64,000 nucleotides of DNA from Schauerella aestuarii (GTDB taxonomy: Bacteria; Pseudomonadota; Gammaproteobacteria; Burkholderiales; Burkholderiaceae_B). Shown here piece by piece: positions 25,262 to 34,189 of the stretch; the first letter of the stretch is position 1; each line of letters opens with the position of its first letter. Position numbers and translations under genes: made by a program. The notes below the pieces were generated by a model. It had not been told where the DNA came from. It saw only the letters and a program-made list of their open reading frames with translations, and searched no databases. The stretch lies in contig NZ_SIZW01000042.1 of assembly GCF_009866805.1 (NCBI RefSeq), positions 372,001 to 436,000 of the forward strand, written 5' to 3'.

Positions 25262-27043
25262 GTGTTTCCCGATTTTCGCAGCCCCAAAGCCTATGTCAGC
25301 CTCATTCTGCTGGCCGTCATGTTCATCGTGCCCGTCGTCATGGGCACCGCCTTCTGGACCAACCTTTTCGTTCTGCTGTTCGTTTTCGCCGCGCTGACCA
25401 CCGCCTGGAATATCGTGGGCGGCTACGCGGGGCAACTCTCGCTCGGCCACGCTGTGTTTTACGGGATCGGCGGCTATACCGCCACTTTGCTTACGGCCAA
25501 CTTCGGCATCACGCCCTGGATCGGCATGATTGCCGGCGCCTTGATTTCGGGCGTGGTGGCCGTGGTGATCAGTTATCCCACGTTGCGCCTGAAGGGCCCG
25601 TTTTTCGCGCTTTCCACGATTGCGATCCTGGAAGTGGTGCGTCTGCTGGTCATTCACGAAGAAAGCTGGACCGGCGGCTCCAGCGGCATCAGTCTGCCGC
25701 TGAATATCGGCTGGACCTGGATCGTCTTCCGGGACAAGATCAACTACGTGATCATCGCGTTCGTGATCTTCCTGCTGGTGTTGTGGGCATCGTGGTTCAT
25801 TCGCAAATCGCGCACCGGGCATTACCTGATCGCGATTCGCGAGCGCGAAGATGCGGCGCGCGCCGTGGGCGTTCACACCGTCAACATGAAGATCCTGGCT
25901 GCCGTGGTCTCGGCCATGCTGACCAGTGTGATCGGCACGTTCCACATCACGTATCTGACGTTCGTCGATCCGGGCTCGGCGTTTTCGCTCGAGTTGTCGA
26001 TCCAGATCGCGATGTTCGCGTTGATCGGCGGGTTGGGTACGGTCGCCGGTCCCATCGCCGGCACGTTCCTGGTGCTGCCGATCGCGGAACTGGCGCGCGG
26101 CTGGTTGAGCGCTTTAGGCAACGGCATGCACGGCGTGGTGTACGGCGTGATTCTGGTCGCGGTGGTGCTCACCATCCCACGCGGTCTGGCTGGCGCCTTC
26201 GGCCCGATGATCGAACGCCTGCTCGACCGCCTGCCGTATCTTGGCACCCGGCCGGTCAAGCAGGCGGCCGCTCCGGCGTCGACTGAGAAGCACGTGATCG
26301 ACCGCGAGTCGCCCGTGCTCAAGGCCGAGCATCTGTTCAAGAACTTCGGCGGCTTGCGCGCCACCAACGACGTGTCGCTCACGCTCTATCGCAACGAGAT
26401 CCTGGGCATGATCGGGCCCAACGGCGCCGGCAAGACCACAGTGTTCAACCTGCTGTCGGGCTTTCTCTCGCCGGACAAGGGCAACATCACGCTGCTGGAT
26501 CGCCATGGCACGTGGGTGAAGTGCACCACGCCCGACGATCTGGCGCATAAGGGCATGGGCCGTACCTTCCAGATCGCGCGCCCCTTTACCGGGTTGACGG
26601 TGTTGGAAAACATCATGCTCGGCGCATTTATCGATACGTCCAAGCGCGATGAAGCCGAACGCATCGCGTTGCGGGTGGCGGAGCAGACGGATCTGGTCAA
26701 GTATCTGAACACCGAAGCGCGCAACCTGACCGTGGGCGGCATGAAACGGCTGGAGATCGCGCGTGCGCTGGCCACCGGACCAAAGGTGCTGCTGCTGGAT
26801 GAAGTGATGGCGGGGCTCAACCCCACCGATGTCGAGAAGGCAATCCAGATGATCCGCCGCATTCGCGATTCGGGCGTATCGATCCTGCTTATCGAACACA
26901 TGATGCAGGCCACCATGGCGCTTTCCGATCGCATCATCGTCATCAACGAAGGGGCGGTACTGGTCAGTGGCCTGCCGCAGGAAGTGGTCGAGAATCCGGC
27001 CGTGATCGAAGCGTACTTGGGCAAGGAGTACAACGATGCTTAA
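25262..27043 (+). CDS. Fused LivM permease-LivG ATPase
   Basis: A 593-residue fusion. Residues 1 to about 320 are a LivM-type permease (A-G-Q-L-S-L-G-H-A-V-F-Y-G-I-G-G-Y-T, then G-G-L-G-T-V-A-G-P). After a linker of about 25 residues comes an ABC ATPase with Walker A G-P-N-G-A-G-K-T-T, a weakened signature L-T-V-G-G-M-K-R-L-E-I-A-R, and Walker B V-L-L-L-D-E-V-M-A-G-L. The start is GTG 25262, 5-6 bases after AGGAGAG. The fusion is continuous with no frame break. It overlaps the LivF-type gene by 8 bases. The other importer in this window keeps LivM and LivG separate. Confidence 0.92.
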   Translation: MFPDFRSPKAYVSLILLAVMFIVPVVMGTAFWTNLFVLLFVFAALTTAWNIVGGYAGQLSLGHAVFYGIGGYTATLLTANFGITPWIGMIAGALISGVVAVVISYPTLRLKGPFFALSTIAILEVVRLLVIHEESWTGGSSGISLPLNIGWTWIVFRDKINYVIIAFVIFLLVLWASWFIRKSRTGHYLIAIREREDAARAVGVHTVNMKILAAVVSAMLTSVIGTFHITYLTFVDPGSAFSLELSIQIAMFALIGGLGTVAGPIAGTFLVLPIAELARGWLSALGNGMHGVVYGVILVAVVLTIPRGLAGAFGPMIERLLDRLPYLGTRPVKQAAAPASTEKHVIDRESPVLKAEHLFKNFGGLRATNDVSLTLYRNEILGMIGPNGAGKTTVFNLLSGFLSPDKGNITLLDRHGTWVKCTTPDDLAHKGMGRTFQIARPFTGLTVLENIMLGAFIDTSKRDEAERIALRVAEQTDLVKYLNTEARNLTVGGMKRLEIARALATGPKVLLLDEVMAGLNPTDVEKAIQMIRRIRDSGVSILLIEHMMQATMALSDRIIVINEGAVLVSGLPQEVVENPAVIEAYLGKEYNDA

Positions 27044-27740
27044 AGTATCCAAACTAGTGTCGGGCTATGGCAAGACCCAGGTGCTCAACGGCCTGGATTT
27101 TGAAGTCAACGCCGGCGAGATCGTCACGCTGATCGGCGCCAACGGTGCAGGCAAAACCACCACGCTCAAGGCCCTGTGCGGGGTGATCGCCGCCACGCAA
27201 GGCCGCGTGGAGTTCGAAGGCCAGGACCTCACCAATCGCAGCGCTGCCGATATTGTGGATGCGGGCATCACGATGATTCCTGAGGGCCGGCAGCTCTTTC
27301 CGAGTTTCACGGTGAAGGACAATCTGCTGATGGGCTCGTACAAGCGGGCGGCGCGCCCGATCGTCAAGCAGAAGCTCGACGAAGTACTGCATATTTTCCC
27401 CCGTGTGAAGGAGCGGCTGACCCAGTTTGCCGGCTCATTGTCGGGCGGCGAGCAGCAAATGGTGGCGATCGCGCGCGGCATGATGTCGAATCCGAAAATG
27501 CTGGTGTTCGATGAGCCGTCGCTGGGGCTGTCGCCACTGCTGGTGCAGCAGATGTTCGACGTGATTCGTAATGTGACGTCGCATGGTGTGACGGTGCTGC
27601 TCGTGGAGCAGAACGTGTTTCGTACCTTGCGTTTGGCCGATCGCGGCTATGTGCTGGAGAATGGGGCCATCGTGCGCAGCGGCACGGGTCAGGAATTGCT
27701 CAACGACCCCCACGTCAAGCGCGCTTACCTCGGGCATTGA
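27036..27740 (+). CDS. ABC transporter ATP-binding protein, LivF type
   Basis: A 234-residue nucleotide-binding subunit. Walker A G-A-N-G-A-G-K-T-T, the LivF hallmark I-P-E-G-R-Q-L-F-P-S-F, signature L-S-G-G-E-Q-Q-M-V-A-I-A-R, Walker B M-L-V-F-D-E-P-S-L-G-L. Its start lies inside the end of the fused permease-ATPase gene. It is the last transporter gene of operon A; five enzymes follow. Confidence 0.93.
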   Translation: MLKVSKLVSGYGKTQVLNGLDFEVNAGEIVTLIGANGAGKTTTLKALCGVIAATQGRVEFEGQDLTNRSAADIVDAGITMIPEGRQLFPSFTVKDNLLMGSYKRAARPIVKQKLDEVLHIFPRVKERLTQFAGSLSGGEQQMVAIARGMMSNPKMLVFDEPSLGLSPLLVQQMFDVIRNVTSHGVTVLLVEQNVFRTLRLADRGYVLENGAIVRSGTGQELLNDPHVKRAYLGH

Positions 27741-27763
27741 GCCCAGTCTCGAAGGATTATCAG

Positions 27764-28756
27764 ATGGCAGCAACATTTAAATTCATCGATCATGGCGAAG
27801 GTGGCGGACCCGAAGTCCTGCATATCGCCGAACGCGAACGCACGGCGCCCACCGGCCGCCAGGTCGAAATCGAAGTGGCGTACGCGGGCGTCAATCGTCC
27901 GGAAGTGCTCCAGCGCGCCGGGTCGTACGCACCGCCACCGGGCGCATCGCCTTATCTGGGCCTGGAAGTGTCGGGCACCATCGTGGCGGTCGGCCCCGAG
28001 GTGAAAAACCGCAAAGTGGGCGACGCCGTTTGCGCGCTCACGCCGGGCGGCGGCTATGCCGAGTATTGTCTGGCCGACGAACGTCATTGTTTGCCCGTGC
28101 CCGCAGGCGTGGACATGCAATCGGCCGCGTGCATCCCCGAAAACTACTTCACTGTGTGGACCAATGTGTTCGAGCGCGGTGCATTGAAGGCGGGCGAGAA
28201 ACTCCTGGTGCACGGCGGATCGAGCGGCATCGGACTTACGGCGATTCAACTGGCGGCGGCATTCGGCGCTGAAGTGTGGACCACAGTCGGCAACGCCGAC
28301 AAGGCCGAGGCTTGCAAGCAAGCGGGCGCCACGCGCACGATTCTGTACAAGGACGAAGATTTTGAAGCGGTGGTGAAGTCGGCCACGGAAGGCCGCGGCG
28401 TGAATGTGATTCTCGATATGGTCGGCGGCGACTACATCAACAAGAACATCCGCAGCCTGGCCATCGATGGCCGCATGGTGCAGATCGCCTTCTTGCAGGG
28501 CAGCAAGGCCAGTATCGATGCCATGCCCATCATGACCAAACGGCTGACCTTCACCGGATCCACATTGCGGCCACGTTCGGATGAGGACAAAGGCAAGATC
28601 GCCCAGGCGCTGGTCGATGAAGTGATTCCCTTGCTTGAACAAGGCAAATGCCGGCCGGTGATCCACGCCGAGTTTCCGTTGGCTGAGGCGTCCAAAGCGC
28701 ATGCGCTGATGGAAAGCAGCACGCACATCGGCAAGATCGTGTTGAAGGTGCGCTGA
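27764..28756 (+). CDS. NADPH:quinone oxidoreductase / zinc-free medium-chain dehydrogenase
   Basis: A 330-residue member of the quinone-oxidoreductase branch of medium-chain dehydrogenases. It has the N-terminal G-V-N-R-P-E-V-L-Q-R-A-G pattern, the A-C-I-P-E-N-Y-F-T-V-W segment and the cofactor motif H-G-G-S-S-G-I-G; the zinc-binding residues of true alcohol dehydrogenases are missing. Start ATG 27764 follows GAAGGA; a TTG at 27737 is less likely. It begins 23 bases after LivF and ends in a TGATG overlap with the SDR gene. These enzymes often reduce enones, so a C=C or quinone-like intermediate is possible. Confidence 0.88.
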   Translation: MAATFKFIDHGEGGGPEVLHIAERERTAPTGRQVEIEVAYAGVNRPEVLQRAGSYAPPPGASPYLGLEVSGTIVAVGPEVKNRKVGDAVCALTPGGGYAEYCLADERHCLPVPAGVDMQSAACIPENYFTVWTNVFERGALKAGEKLLVHGGSSGIGLTAIQLAAAFGAEVWTTVGNADKAEACKQAGATRTILYKDEDFEAVVKSATEGRGVNVILDMVGGDYINKNIRSLAIDGRMVQIAFLQGSKASIDAMPIMTKRLTFTGSTLRPRSDEDKGKIAQALVDEVIPLLEQGKCRPVIHAEFPLAEASKAHALMESSTHIGKIVLKVR

Positions 28757-29523
28757 TGAATGCGTCGTTTGCAGGCCAGACGGTGGTGGTCACCGGCGCA
28801 GTGGGTGGTATCGGTTCGGCGATCGTGGAAGCGTTCGTGGGGCAGGGCGCCCGCGTGGGGCTCATCGATTTCGACGAGGCGGGTGGCCGGGCTGTCGAGG
28901 CGCGTCTGCGCGCTGCCGGTCATACGGTCAAGTTCGTCGCGGCCGATGTCGCGCAGTTCGACGCCTGCAAACGCGCTTACGACGAGATCGCCGCCGAACT
29001 CGGCGGCGCGGATATTCTGGTCAACAACGTGGGCATCTCGCCCAAGACCAATGGCCGAGCCCTGCGCGTGTGGGAAATGCCGCCTGCCGAGTGGGAAAAG
29101 GTGATGGCGGTCAATTTGAACAGCGTGTTCTACATGACGCATCTGGCCACGCCGCACATGATCGAGCGGCGCGCGGGACGCGTGATCAATATGTCGTCGG
29201 TGGCCGGCAAGGCCTATTGCGACATCGTCGCCGCGCATTATGCCGCCACCAAAGCGGGTTTGTTGGGCCTGACGCGGCATTGGGCGGCCGAACTGGGCGA
29301 ATTCAATATCACGGTCAATGGTCTGGCACCCGGCCGGATCAGCACCCCATTGCTGAAATCGGTGCCGCAGGAAATCAACGACGCGGTCGCCCGCGTGACG
29401 GCGCTCAAGCGCCTGGGCACGCCTGAAGAGGTGGCCGATGCATGTGTGTTCCTGGCCTCCGATCAGGCGCGATTCGTGACGGGTCAGGTGCTCGACGTGG
29501 CAGGCGGCTGGCTCATGACCTAG
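28756..29523 (+). CDS. Short-chain dehydrogenase/reductase
   Basis: A 255-residue classical SDR: T-G-A-V-G-G-I-G (13-20), acidic I-D-F-D after strand 2 (NAD(H)), N-N-V-G, catalytic Ser147 or 148, Tyr162 and Lys166. The ATG overlaps the preceding stop (TGATG), so translation is coupled. It is the first of two consecutive SDR genes in operon A, which share only family-level resemblance. Its role is presumably oxidation of a hydroxyl of the imported compound. Confidence 0.88.
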   Translation: MNASFAGQTVVVTGAVGGIGSAIVEAFVGQGARVGLIDFDEAGGRAVEARLRAAGHTVKFVAADVAQFDACKRAYDEIAAELGGADILVNNVGISPKTNGRALRVWEMPPAEWEKVMAVNLNSVFYMTHLATPHMIERRAGRVINMSSVAGKAYCDIVAAHYAATKAGLLGLTRHWAAELGEFNITVNGLAPGRISTPLLKSVPQEINDAVARVTALKRLGTPEEVADACVFLASDQARFVTGQVLDVAGGWLMT

Positions 29524-29643
29524 TAATCCGGCATGCCCCGGCGGCCCATCCCGGTCCTGACGAGCGCGCCTTCCGACGCGCAACCGGTCGATGCCGCACA
29601 ACGGCCGATATGCCATCACCCCAAATGAAGCGAGGAGACATCG

Positions 29644-30426
29644 ATGTTCAAGGAAGTCAATTTCCACGATAAGAAAGTGCTGATCACGGCGGGCGCCGAT
29701 GGACTGGGTCTGGAAATGGCCCACGTCTTTCATGACGCCGGTGCGCGCGTTTTCGTGTGCGACGTCAATGCCGCGCGACTGCAGGACCTGGCACGCGAGC
29801 GCCCCGATATTCACACGTCTGTGACCGACGTCTCGGACGAGGCCAGCGTGGCTGCGCTCTTTGAACAGGTACAGGCCAAGCTCGGCGGGCTCGACATCCT
29901 GATCAACAACGCCGGCGTGGCAGGCCCGACCGGCCTGGTCGAAACCCTTTCGAAAGCCGACTGGGATCGCACGCTTGCCGTCAACATCACCGGGCAGTTT
30001 CTATGCGCCCGCGAAGCCGTCGCGCTGCTCAAGCAATCGAAAGCCGGCGTGATGATCAATATGTCGTCGGCGGCCGGTCATCTGGGTTTTTCGGGCCGCT
30101 CGGTGTATTCCGCGTCGAAGTGGGCGGTCATCGGCTTTACCAAGTCGCTGGCAATCGAACTGGGCGCCTACGGGATTCGTGTCAACGCGATTTTGCCGGG
30201 CGCCGTCGAAGGCCCGCGAATTCGCGCCGTGATCGAGGCCAAAGCCAAAACACTGGGGCAGCCGGTGGACGACATCGCGTCGCTGTATGAAAACCAGGCG
30301 GCCATGGGCCGCATGGTCACGGCGCGCGATATTGCGAACATGGCGCTCTTTAACGCGAGTGAAGCGGCGCGCAGCGTTTCGGGCCAGGCCATCGTGGTCG
30401 ACGGCTTCACCCAGAAACTGTATTGA
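29644..30426 (+). CDS. Short-chain dehydrogenase/reductase with atypical cofactor motif
   Basis: A 260-residue SDR with catalytic Ser141 or 142, Tyr155 and Lys159 (Y-S-A-S-K), and N-N-A-G at 88-91. The glycine-rich loop reads T-A-G-A-D-G-L-G (15-22) in place of the usual T-G-x-x-x-G-I-G, as in some 3-ketoacyl-reductase-like proteins. V-C-D-V after strand 2 suggests NAD(H). The start has GCGAGGAG about 5 bases upstream. A 120-base gap precedes it, the largest inside operon A, in which I see no clear promoter. It overlaps the next open frame but the next gene proper starts 14 bases after its stop. Confidence 0.87.
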   Translation: MFKEVNFHDKKVLITAGADGLGLEMAHVFHDAGARVFVCDVNAARLQDLARERPDIHTSVTDVSDEASVAALFEQVQAKLGGLDILINNAGVAGPTGLVETLSKADWDRTLAVNITGQFLCAREAVALLKQSKAGVMINMSSAAGHLGFSGRSVYSASKWAVIGFTKSLAIELGAYGIRVNAILPGAVEGPRIRAVIEAKAKTLGQPVDDIASLYENQAAMGRMVTARDIANMALFNASEAARSVSGQAIVVDGFTQKLY

Positions 30427-30440
30427 ACGGGGAGAAGCTT

Positions 30441-31397
30441 ATGTCGACCGCCGCCATCATCGGCACCGGCCTGATCGGGCAAGGCTGGGCCATCGTGTTC
30501 GCACGCAAGGGCTGGCAAGTGCGCCTATTCGACGTGAACGCGGCCGCGCTGGGTGAGGCGCGCACCTTGATCGTGCAGCAGTTGCGCGAACTCGAAGCAC
30601 ACGGCCTGCTCACGGATGTGGACGCGGTCGCAGATCGCGTCACGGTGTGCGACACCTTGTCGGATGCGCTGAAGGGCGCGAGCTACATCCAGGAAAACTC
30701 GCCCGAGAATGTGGACATCAAACGGGCGCTCTTCACGCAGCTCGACACGCTTTCCGCGCCCGATGCCGTGATCGGCAGCTCCACGTCGAGCATACCGGCA
30801 AGCTTGTTCACCGAGCATCTGGACGGGCGCGCGCGCTGCCTGGTCGCGCACCCGGTCAATCCGCCTTATCTGATTCCGGTGGTCGAATTGAGTGGCGCGC
30901 CGTGGACCTCGCCCGAGTCGATCGCACGCGCCCGCGCCATCATGGAAGCAGTGGGGCAGAAGCCCGTTACCGTCAACCACGAGATCGAAGGTTTCGTGCT
31001 CAATCGCCTGCAAGGCGCGCTGCTGCAGGAGGCCTTTCGGCTCGTGCAGGCGGGCGTGGCGACCGCCGAGGATATCGACACAACGATCAAGGATGGCCTG
31101 GGGTTGCGCTGGTCGTTCATGGGGCCCTTCGAAACCATCGACCTGAACGCACCGGGCGGCATCGCCGACTACTGCGCGCGCTACGGCGGCATGTATGCGG
31201 GGATCGGCTCGACGCAGAACGAAAGCGTGGTGTGGGAGGGCGAGCTGATCGACAACCTTTCGGCGCAACGCCGCGCGCTCCTGACCGAACAAGACCTGCC
31301 TGCGCGCCGTTTCTGGCGCGACGAAAAATTGATGCAGTTGATGCGTCACAAACTAGAACGGAGAGACGAATGGCAAAGCCCAAGCAAAAAGTCGTGA
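30441..31397 (+). CDS. 3-hydroxyacyl-CoA-dehydrogenase-family NAD oxidoreductase (carnitine / gulonate 3-dehydrogenase type)
   Basis: A 318-residue enzyme of the family that includes L-carnitine dehydrogenase and lambda-crystallin (L-gulonate 3-dehydrogenase). Rossmann motif G-T-G-L-I-G-Q-G-W-A (8-17), the Asp after strand 2 (F-D-V-N) for NAD, S-S-T-S-S near 113, and the catalytic pair His137 (A-H-P-V-N-P-P) and Glu149. Members of this size oxidise free 3-hydroxy acids rather than CoA thioesters. ATG 30441 is set by GGGGAGA. The next gene, a BKACE, starts inside its last 28 bases, so a 3-hydroxy to 3-keto to cleavage sequence is very likely. Confidence 0.88.
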   Translation: MSTAAIIGTGLIGQGWAIVFARKGWQVRLFDVNAAALGEARTLIVQQLRELEAHGLLTDVDAVADRVTVCDTLSDALKGASYIQENSPENVDIKRALFTQLDTLSAPDAVIGSSTSSIPASLFTEHLDGRARCLVAHPVNPPYLIPVVELSGAPWTSPESIARARAIMEAVGQKPVTVNHEIEGFVLNRLQGALLQEAFRLVQAGVATAEDIDTTIKDGLGLRWSFMGPFETIDLNAPGGIADYCARYGGMYAGIGSTQNESVVWEGELIDNLSAQRRALLTEQDLPARRFWRDEKLMQLMRHKLERRDEWQSPSKKS

Positions 31398-32305
31398 TCA
31401 CGTGCGCCGTTACCGGCGCGATTCACACGCCCAGCATGTCGCAGTATCTGCCCGTGACTGCCGATGAGATCGCCGATGCGGCCATTGGCGCGGCTCAGGC
31501 GGGCGCCGCCGTTCTGCACCTGCACGCACGCGACCCCGAAACCGGCAAACCTACGCAGGATCCGGCGATGTTCGAGCCGTTCCTGGCGCGCATCAAGGCC
31601 GAAACCAACGCGGTCATCAACATCACGACCGGGGGCAGTCCGCACATGACGGTGGCCGAGCGGATGCGGCCGGCGTCGACGTTCAAGCCGGAATTGGCCT
31701 CGCTGAATATGGGCTCGATGAACTTCGGCCTGTATCCGATGCTGGATCGCTTCAAGGAATTCGAGCATCAATGGGAGCGCGAACATCTCGAAAACAGCCG
31801 CTCGCTGATCTTTCGCAACACCTACCAGGATATCGAAGACATTCTGGCCATCGGCAACGAGAACGGCACGCGCTTCGAGTTCGAATGCTACGACATCAGC
31901 CATCTCTATAACCTCAAGCACTTCCTGGATCGGGGCCTGGTCAAGTCGCCGCCGTTCATTCAATCGGTATTCGGGTTGCTCGGCGGTATCGGCCCCCATC
32001 CCGAAGATTTGATGCACATGAAGCGCACGGCCGACCGTTTGTTTGGCGACGCTTACGAGTGGTCGATCCTGGGCGCCGGCCGCAATCAGATGCCGCTGGC
32101 GACGATCGGTGCGGCGATGGGATCGAATGTGCGGGTGGGGCTGGAAGATTCGCTGTGGATCGGACCGGGCGAATTGGCCGCGTCCAACCGCCAGCAGGTC
32201 GAGCGCATTCGCACCATTCTCGAAGCGCTCAACCTGGAAGTCGCCACGCCCGACGAAGCCCGCGAAAAGCTGCAGCTCAAGGGCCACGCAAACGTGAACT
32301 TCTAG
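31370..32305 (+). CDS. Beta-keto acid cleavage enzyme (BKACE, DUF849)
   Basis: A 311-residue BKACE-family enzyme, which condenses a beta-keto acid with acetyl-CoA and releases acetoacetate and a new CoA ester. The Zn ligands lie in V-L-H-L-H-A-R-D (His50, His52) and the family pattern continues as P-E-T-G-K-P-T-Q-D-P; N-I-T-T-G-G and L-N-M-G-S-M-N-F follow. ATG 31370 has GGAG upstream and overlaps the dehydrogenase gene by 28 bases. In carnitine users the same enzyme pair handles carnitine and 3-dehydrocarnitine, but the other genes here do not fit carnitine alone. Last gene of operon A. Confidence 0.92.
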   Translation: MAKPKQKVVITCAVTGAIHTPSMSQYLPVTADEIADAAIGAAQAGAAVLHLHARDPETGKPTQDPAMFEPFLARIKAETNAVINITTGGSPHMTVAERMRPASTFKPELASLNMGSMNFGLYPMLDRFKEFEHQWEREHLENSRSLIFRNTYQDIEDILAIGNENGTRFEFECYDISHLYNLKHFLDRGLVKSPPFIQSVFGLLGGIGPHPEDLMHMKRTADRLFGDAYEWSILGAGRNQMPLATIGAAMGSNVRVGLEDSLWIGPGELAASNRQQVERIRTILEALNLEVATPDEAREKLQLKGHANVNF

Positions 32306-32313
32306 ATGGCGGG

Positions 32314-32330
32314 CGCCGGTTCAGCCGGCG
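32314..32330. terminator. GC hairpin at convergent ends
   Basis: CGCCGG (32314-32319) and CCGGCG (32325-32330) with loop TTCAG lie between the BKACE stop and the end of the opposing dehydrogenase gene, whose stop codon is in the loop and arm. No T-run; it may act as a weak bidirectional terminator. Confidence 0.4.
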
Positions 32331-33391
32331 TGTCGCAGGAGCGCGGCCGTCAGATCGTCTTCTGACAGGGTGTAGTCGAAGTTCGCGGCATGGCGCGCCT
32401 TCAGGGTCAGCCGTGCCGCCTCTCGCACCTGTTCGGCATCGATGGCGGTCGCGCCCAGTTCGCGCAGGGTGGTGGGCAAGCCCACGCGCCCGTACCAGCG
32501 TGTGAGATCGGCGAGCGTACTGTCGGACCGTCGTTCGAGATCGAGTTGCACCAGCAGTCCCACCGCCACTTGCAGTCCGTGCAACGCCGGGCCCACGCCC
32601 GCCACGCGCGGCAACCCCCGAGTCAAGGCATGTGCGATCGACAATCCACCGCTTTCGAATCCCAGGCCGCTCATCAGGATCATGGCTTCCACAGCGCGTT
32701 CGAAGGCCGGCGTCGGCGCGCCGGTGCCGGCGGCCTTCAGTGCGTCTTCACCGCACTCGAGCAGGGTCTGGGCACATCCATCGGCAATCAATTGCGCGGT
32801 GGCGGTGGACCCCGCGTCGAACATGTTCTTGCCGTGATTCCGGCTGCATTGCGCCGCTTCGAATTTCTTGGAAATCGCGTCGCCCAGCCCAGCGCGAAAA
32901 AAATGCGCCGGCGCCGTTGCGATCAAGGTGGTGTCCACGATCACCATCGTAGGATTGAACAGCATGTGTTCGACCGCGAGCAGATTGTGATGCGCGTCGT
33001 ACAGCACGTAGTTCTTGCTGGTGGGGGCATCGTTGGAGGCCACGGTGGGCACCGTGATCAGATGACAGTGCGACGCATGCGCCACCGCCTTACCCGCATC
33101 CAGCGATTTGCCTCCGCCGACCGCAATCACCAGCGTGGGCGAAAGGCCAGCCGCCTGCTCGCACAGTGCCGCGACCACATCCGGTGTCAGGTCGCCGTCC
33201 AGCACCATGTCATGCAGGGTCACGCCATGCTCGCGGCACAGGCGGCGCAGGCGCTCAGCCAGTACGCCATACACATAGCGGTCGATGACGAGCGCCGCAT
33301 GGCGGCCGAACAACGCCGCCGAACGGCCCAATACTTCAATTGCGTCCGGCCCTTGTATGTAGCGGCTCGGACTGCCAAAAACCTTCAGCAT
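32321..33391 (-). CDS. Iron-containing / glycerol-dehydrogenase-type alcohol dehydrogenase
   Basis: A 356-residue polyol dehydrogenase of the GldA branch. The nucleotide-binding region is V-I-A-V-G-G-G-K-S-L-D-A-G-K, the substrate loop is P-T-V-A-S-N-D-A-P-T-S, and the metal ligands lie in G-L-G-D-A-I-S-K (Asp), G-G-L-S-I-A-H-A-L (His) and G-P-A-L-H-G (His). GldA-type enzymes oxidise vicinal diols such as glycerol to hydroxyketones. It starts 9 bases after the GntR gene's stop and is co-transcribed with it. A hydroxyketone product would suit the transketolase of operon B as a ketol donor, but this is conjecture. Confidence 0.87.
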   Translation of the reverse strand: MLKVFGSPSRYIQGPDAIEVLGRSAALFGRHAALVIDRYVYGVLAERLRRLCREHGVTLHDMVLDGDLTPDVVAALCEQAAGLSPTLVIAVGGGKSLDAGKAVAHASHCHLITVPTVASNDAPTSKNYVLYDAHHNLLAVEHMLFNPTMVIVDTTLIATAPAHFFRAGLGDAISKKFEAAQCSRNHGKNMFDAGSTATAQLIADGCAQTLLECGEDALKAAGTGAPTPAFERAVEAMILMSGLGFESGGLSIAHALTRGLPRVAGVGPALHGLQVAVGLLVQLDLERRSDSTLADLTRWYGRVGLPTTLRELGATAIDAEQVREAARLTLKARHAANFDYTLSEDDLTAALLRHAG

Positions 33392-33400
33392 GCTGTCTCC

Positions 33401-34105
33401 TCACTTGCGGGTGGGCTTGGGTTGGAAATCCTGTTCCTTTTCTTTTTCAACCAGCCAATCGATCATGATCTTGCCGCCCCACATCAGATCTTCCTGAATG
33501 GCGCGCGCTGCCGCTTCCGGGTCGCGCGCCTCCAACGCATCCAGAATGGCTTCGTGGCGATGCTGGCCGCCGGAGTAGTCCAGTCCTGCCGTTTTGACGT
33601 GAAAAATCTTGAGGATCGGCCCCGTGACCACCCAGAACGCCTCGACGGTGTTCTGCAGCGTCGGCATGCGGCTCGCTTCAAGCAGCGCGAAGTGAAACTT
33701 GCGATTCAGATAGCTCGCGCGCTTGGGATCGGAAGCGGTGTGCGCGATGAAATCCTTCTGCAGCGCAATCAGATTATCCAACTGCTTGCGGGTGATCTTC
33801 TTCGCGGCCTCGGCGGCACCCATGCCTTCAAGATGGAAGCGAATCTGCTGGATTTCCCACAGCTTTTCCGAATTGACGTAGGGCACATACACCGCCGTGG
33901 CGGCCTGCATCTCCAGGCCTTGCTCGCTGATCAGCCGAAAAATGGCCTCGCGCACCGGGGTGATCGATACGCCCAGTTCGTGCGCCAACTCGCCGATGAT
34001 CAGACGCTCACCAGGTTCGTACTGGCCATTGATCAACGCATTGCGGATTTCGTTGTAGACCCTGACGGACAGGTTTTCTTTTTTTACCGGCTTGAGATTG
34101 GTCAT
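33401..34105 (-). CDS. GntR-family regulator, FCD subfamily, likely regulator of operons A and B
   Basis: A 234-residue regulator. The winged helix (about 8-75) has Y-E-P-G-E-R-L-I-I-G-E-L-A and S-I-T-P-V-R-E-A-I-F-R-L; the remainder is a compact FCD domain with N-R-K-F-H-F-A-L and H-R-H-E-A-I-L-D-A-L carrying metal-binding His residues. ATG 34105 is the only start giving the normal N-terminus; its ribosome site is poor. It is divergent from operon B, and the AT-rich 19-bp element shared with operon A's promoter (34190-34208 and 23032-23050) is its probable operator. It is transcribed together with the GldA-like dehydrogenase. Confidence 0.9.
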   Translation of the reverse strand: MTNLKPVKKENLSVRVYNEIRNALINGQYEPGERLIIGELAHELGVSITPVREAIFRLISEQGLEMQAATAVYVPYVNSEKLWEIQQIRFHLEGMGAAEAAKKITRKQLDNLIALQKDFIAHTASDPKRASYLNRKFHFALLEASRMPTLQNTVEAFWVVTGPILKIFHVKTAGLDYSGGQHRHEAILDALEARDPEAAARAIQEDLMWGGKIMIDWLVEKEKEQDFQPKPTRK

Positions 34106-34189
34106 GGCGTGGGCAATGCGGAGGAGGACTTGGTGCTTGAGAAAGAATTCTAGCGTGCCGCCACCACAAACCGGCGCAATGGCTATATT

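Noticed and set aside
23071-25287. 738-codon open frame on the minus strand
   Set aside because: It is antisense to the binding-protein and LivH genes, whose products are unmistakable. Its translation is His/Arg-rich low-complexity sequence, the usual shadow of high-GC genes.
30441-32305. L-carnitine degradation (carnitine dehydrogenase plus dehydrocarnitine cleavage)
   Set aside because: The enzyme pair is compatible, but the coregulated transketolase, AroE-like and GMC genes and the absence of a betainyl-CoA thioesterase argue against carnitine as the main substrate. Kept only as a possibility.
32390-34153. 587-codon plus-strand frame opposite the GldA-like and GntR genes
   Set aside because: Both opposite-strand genes have clear family motifs; this frame has none.
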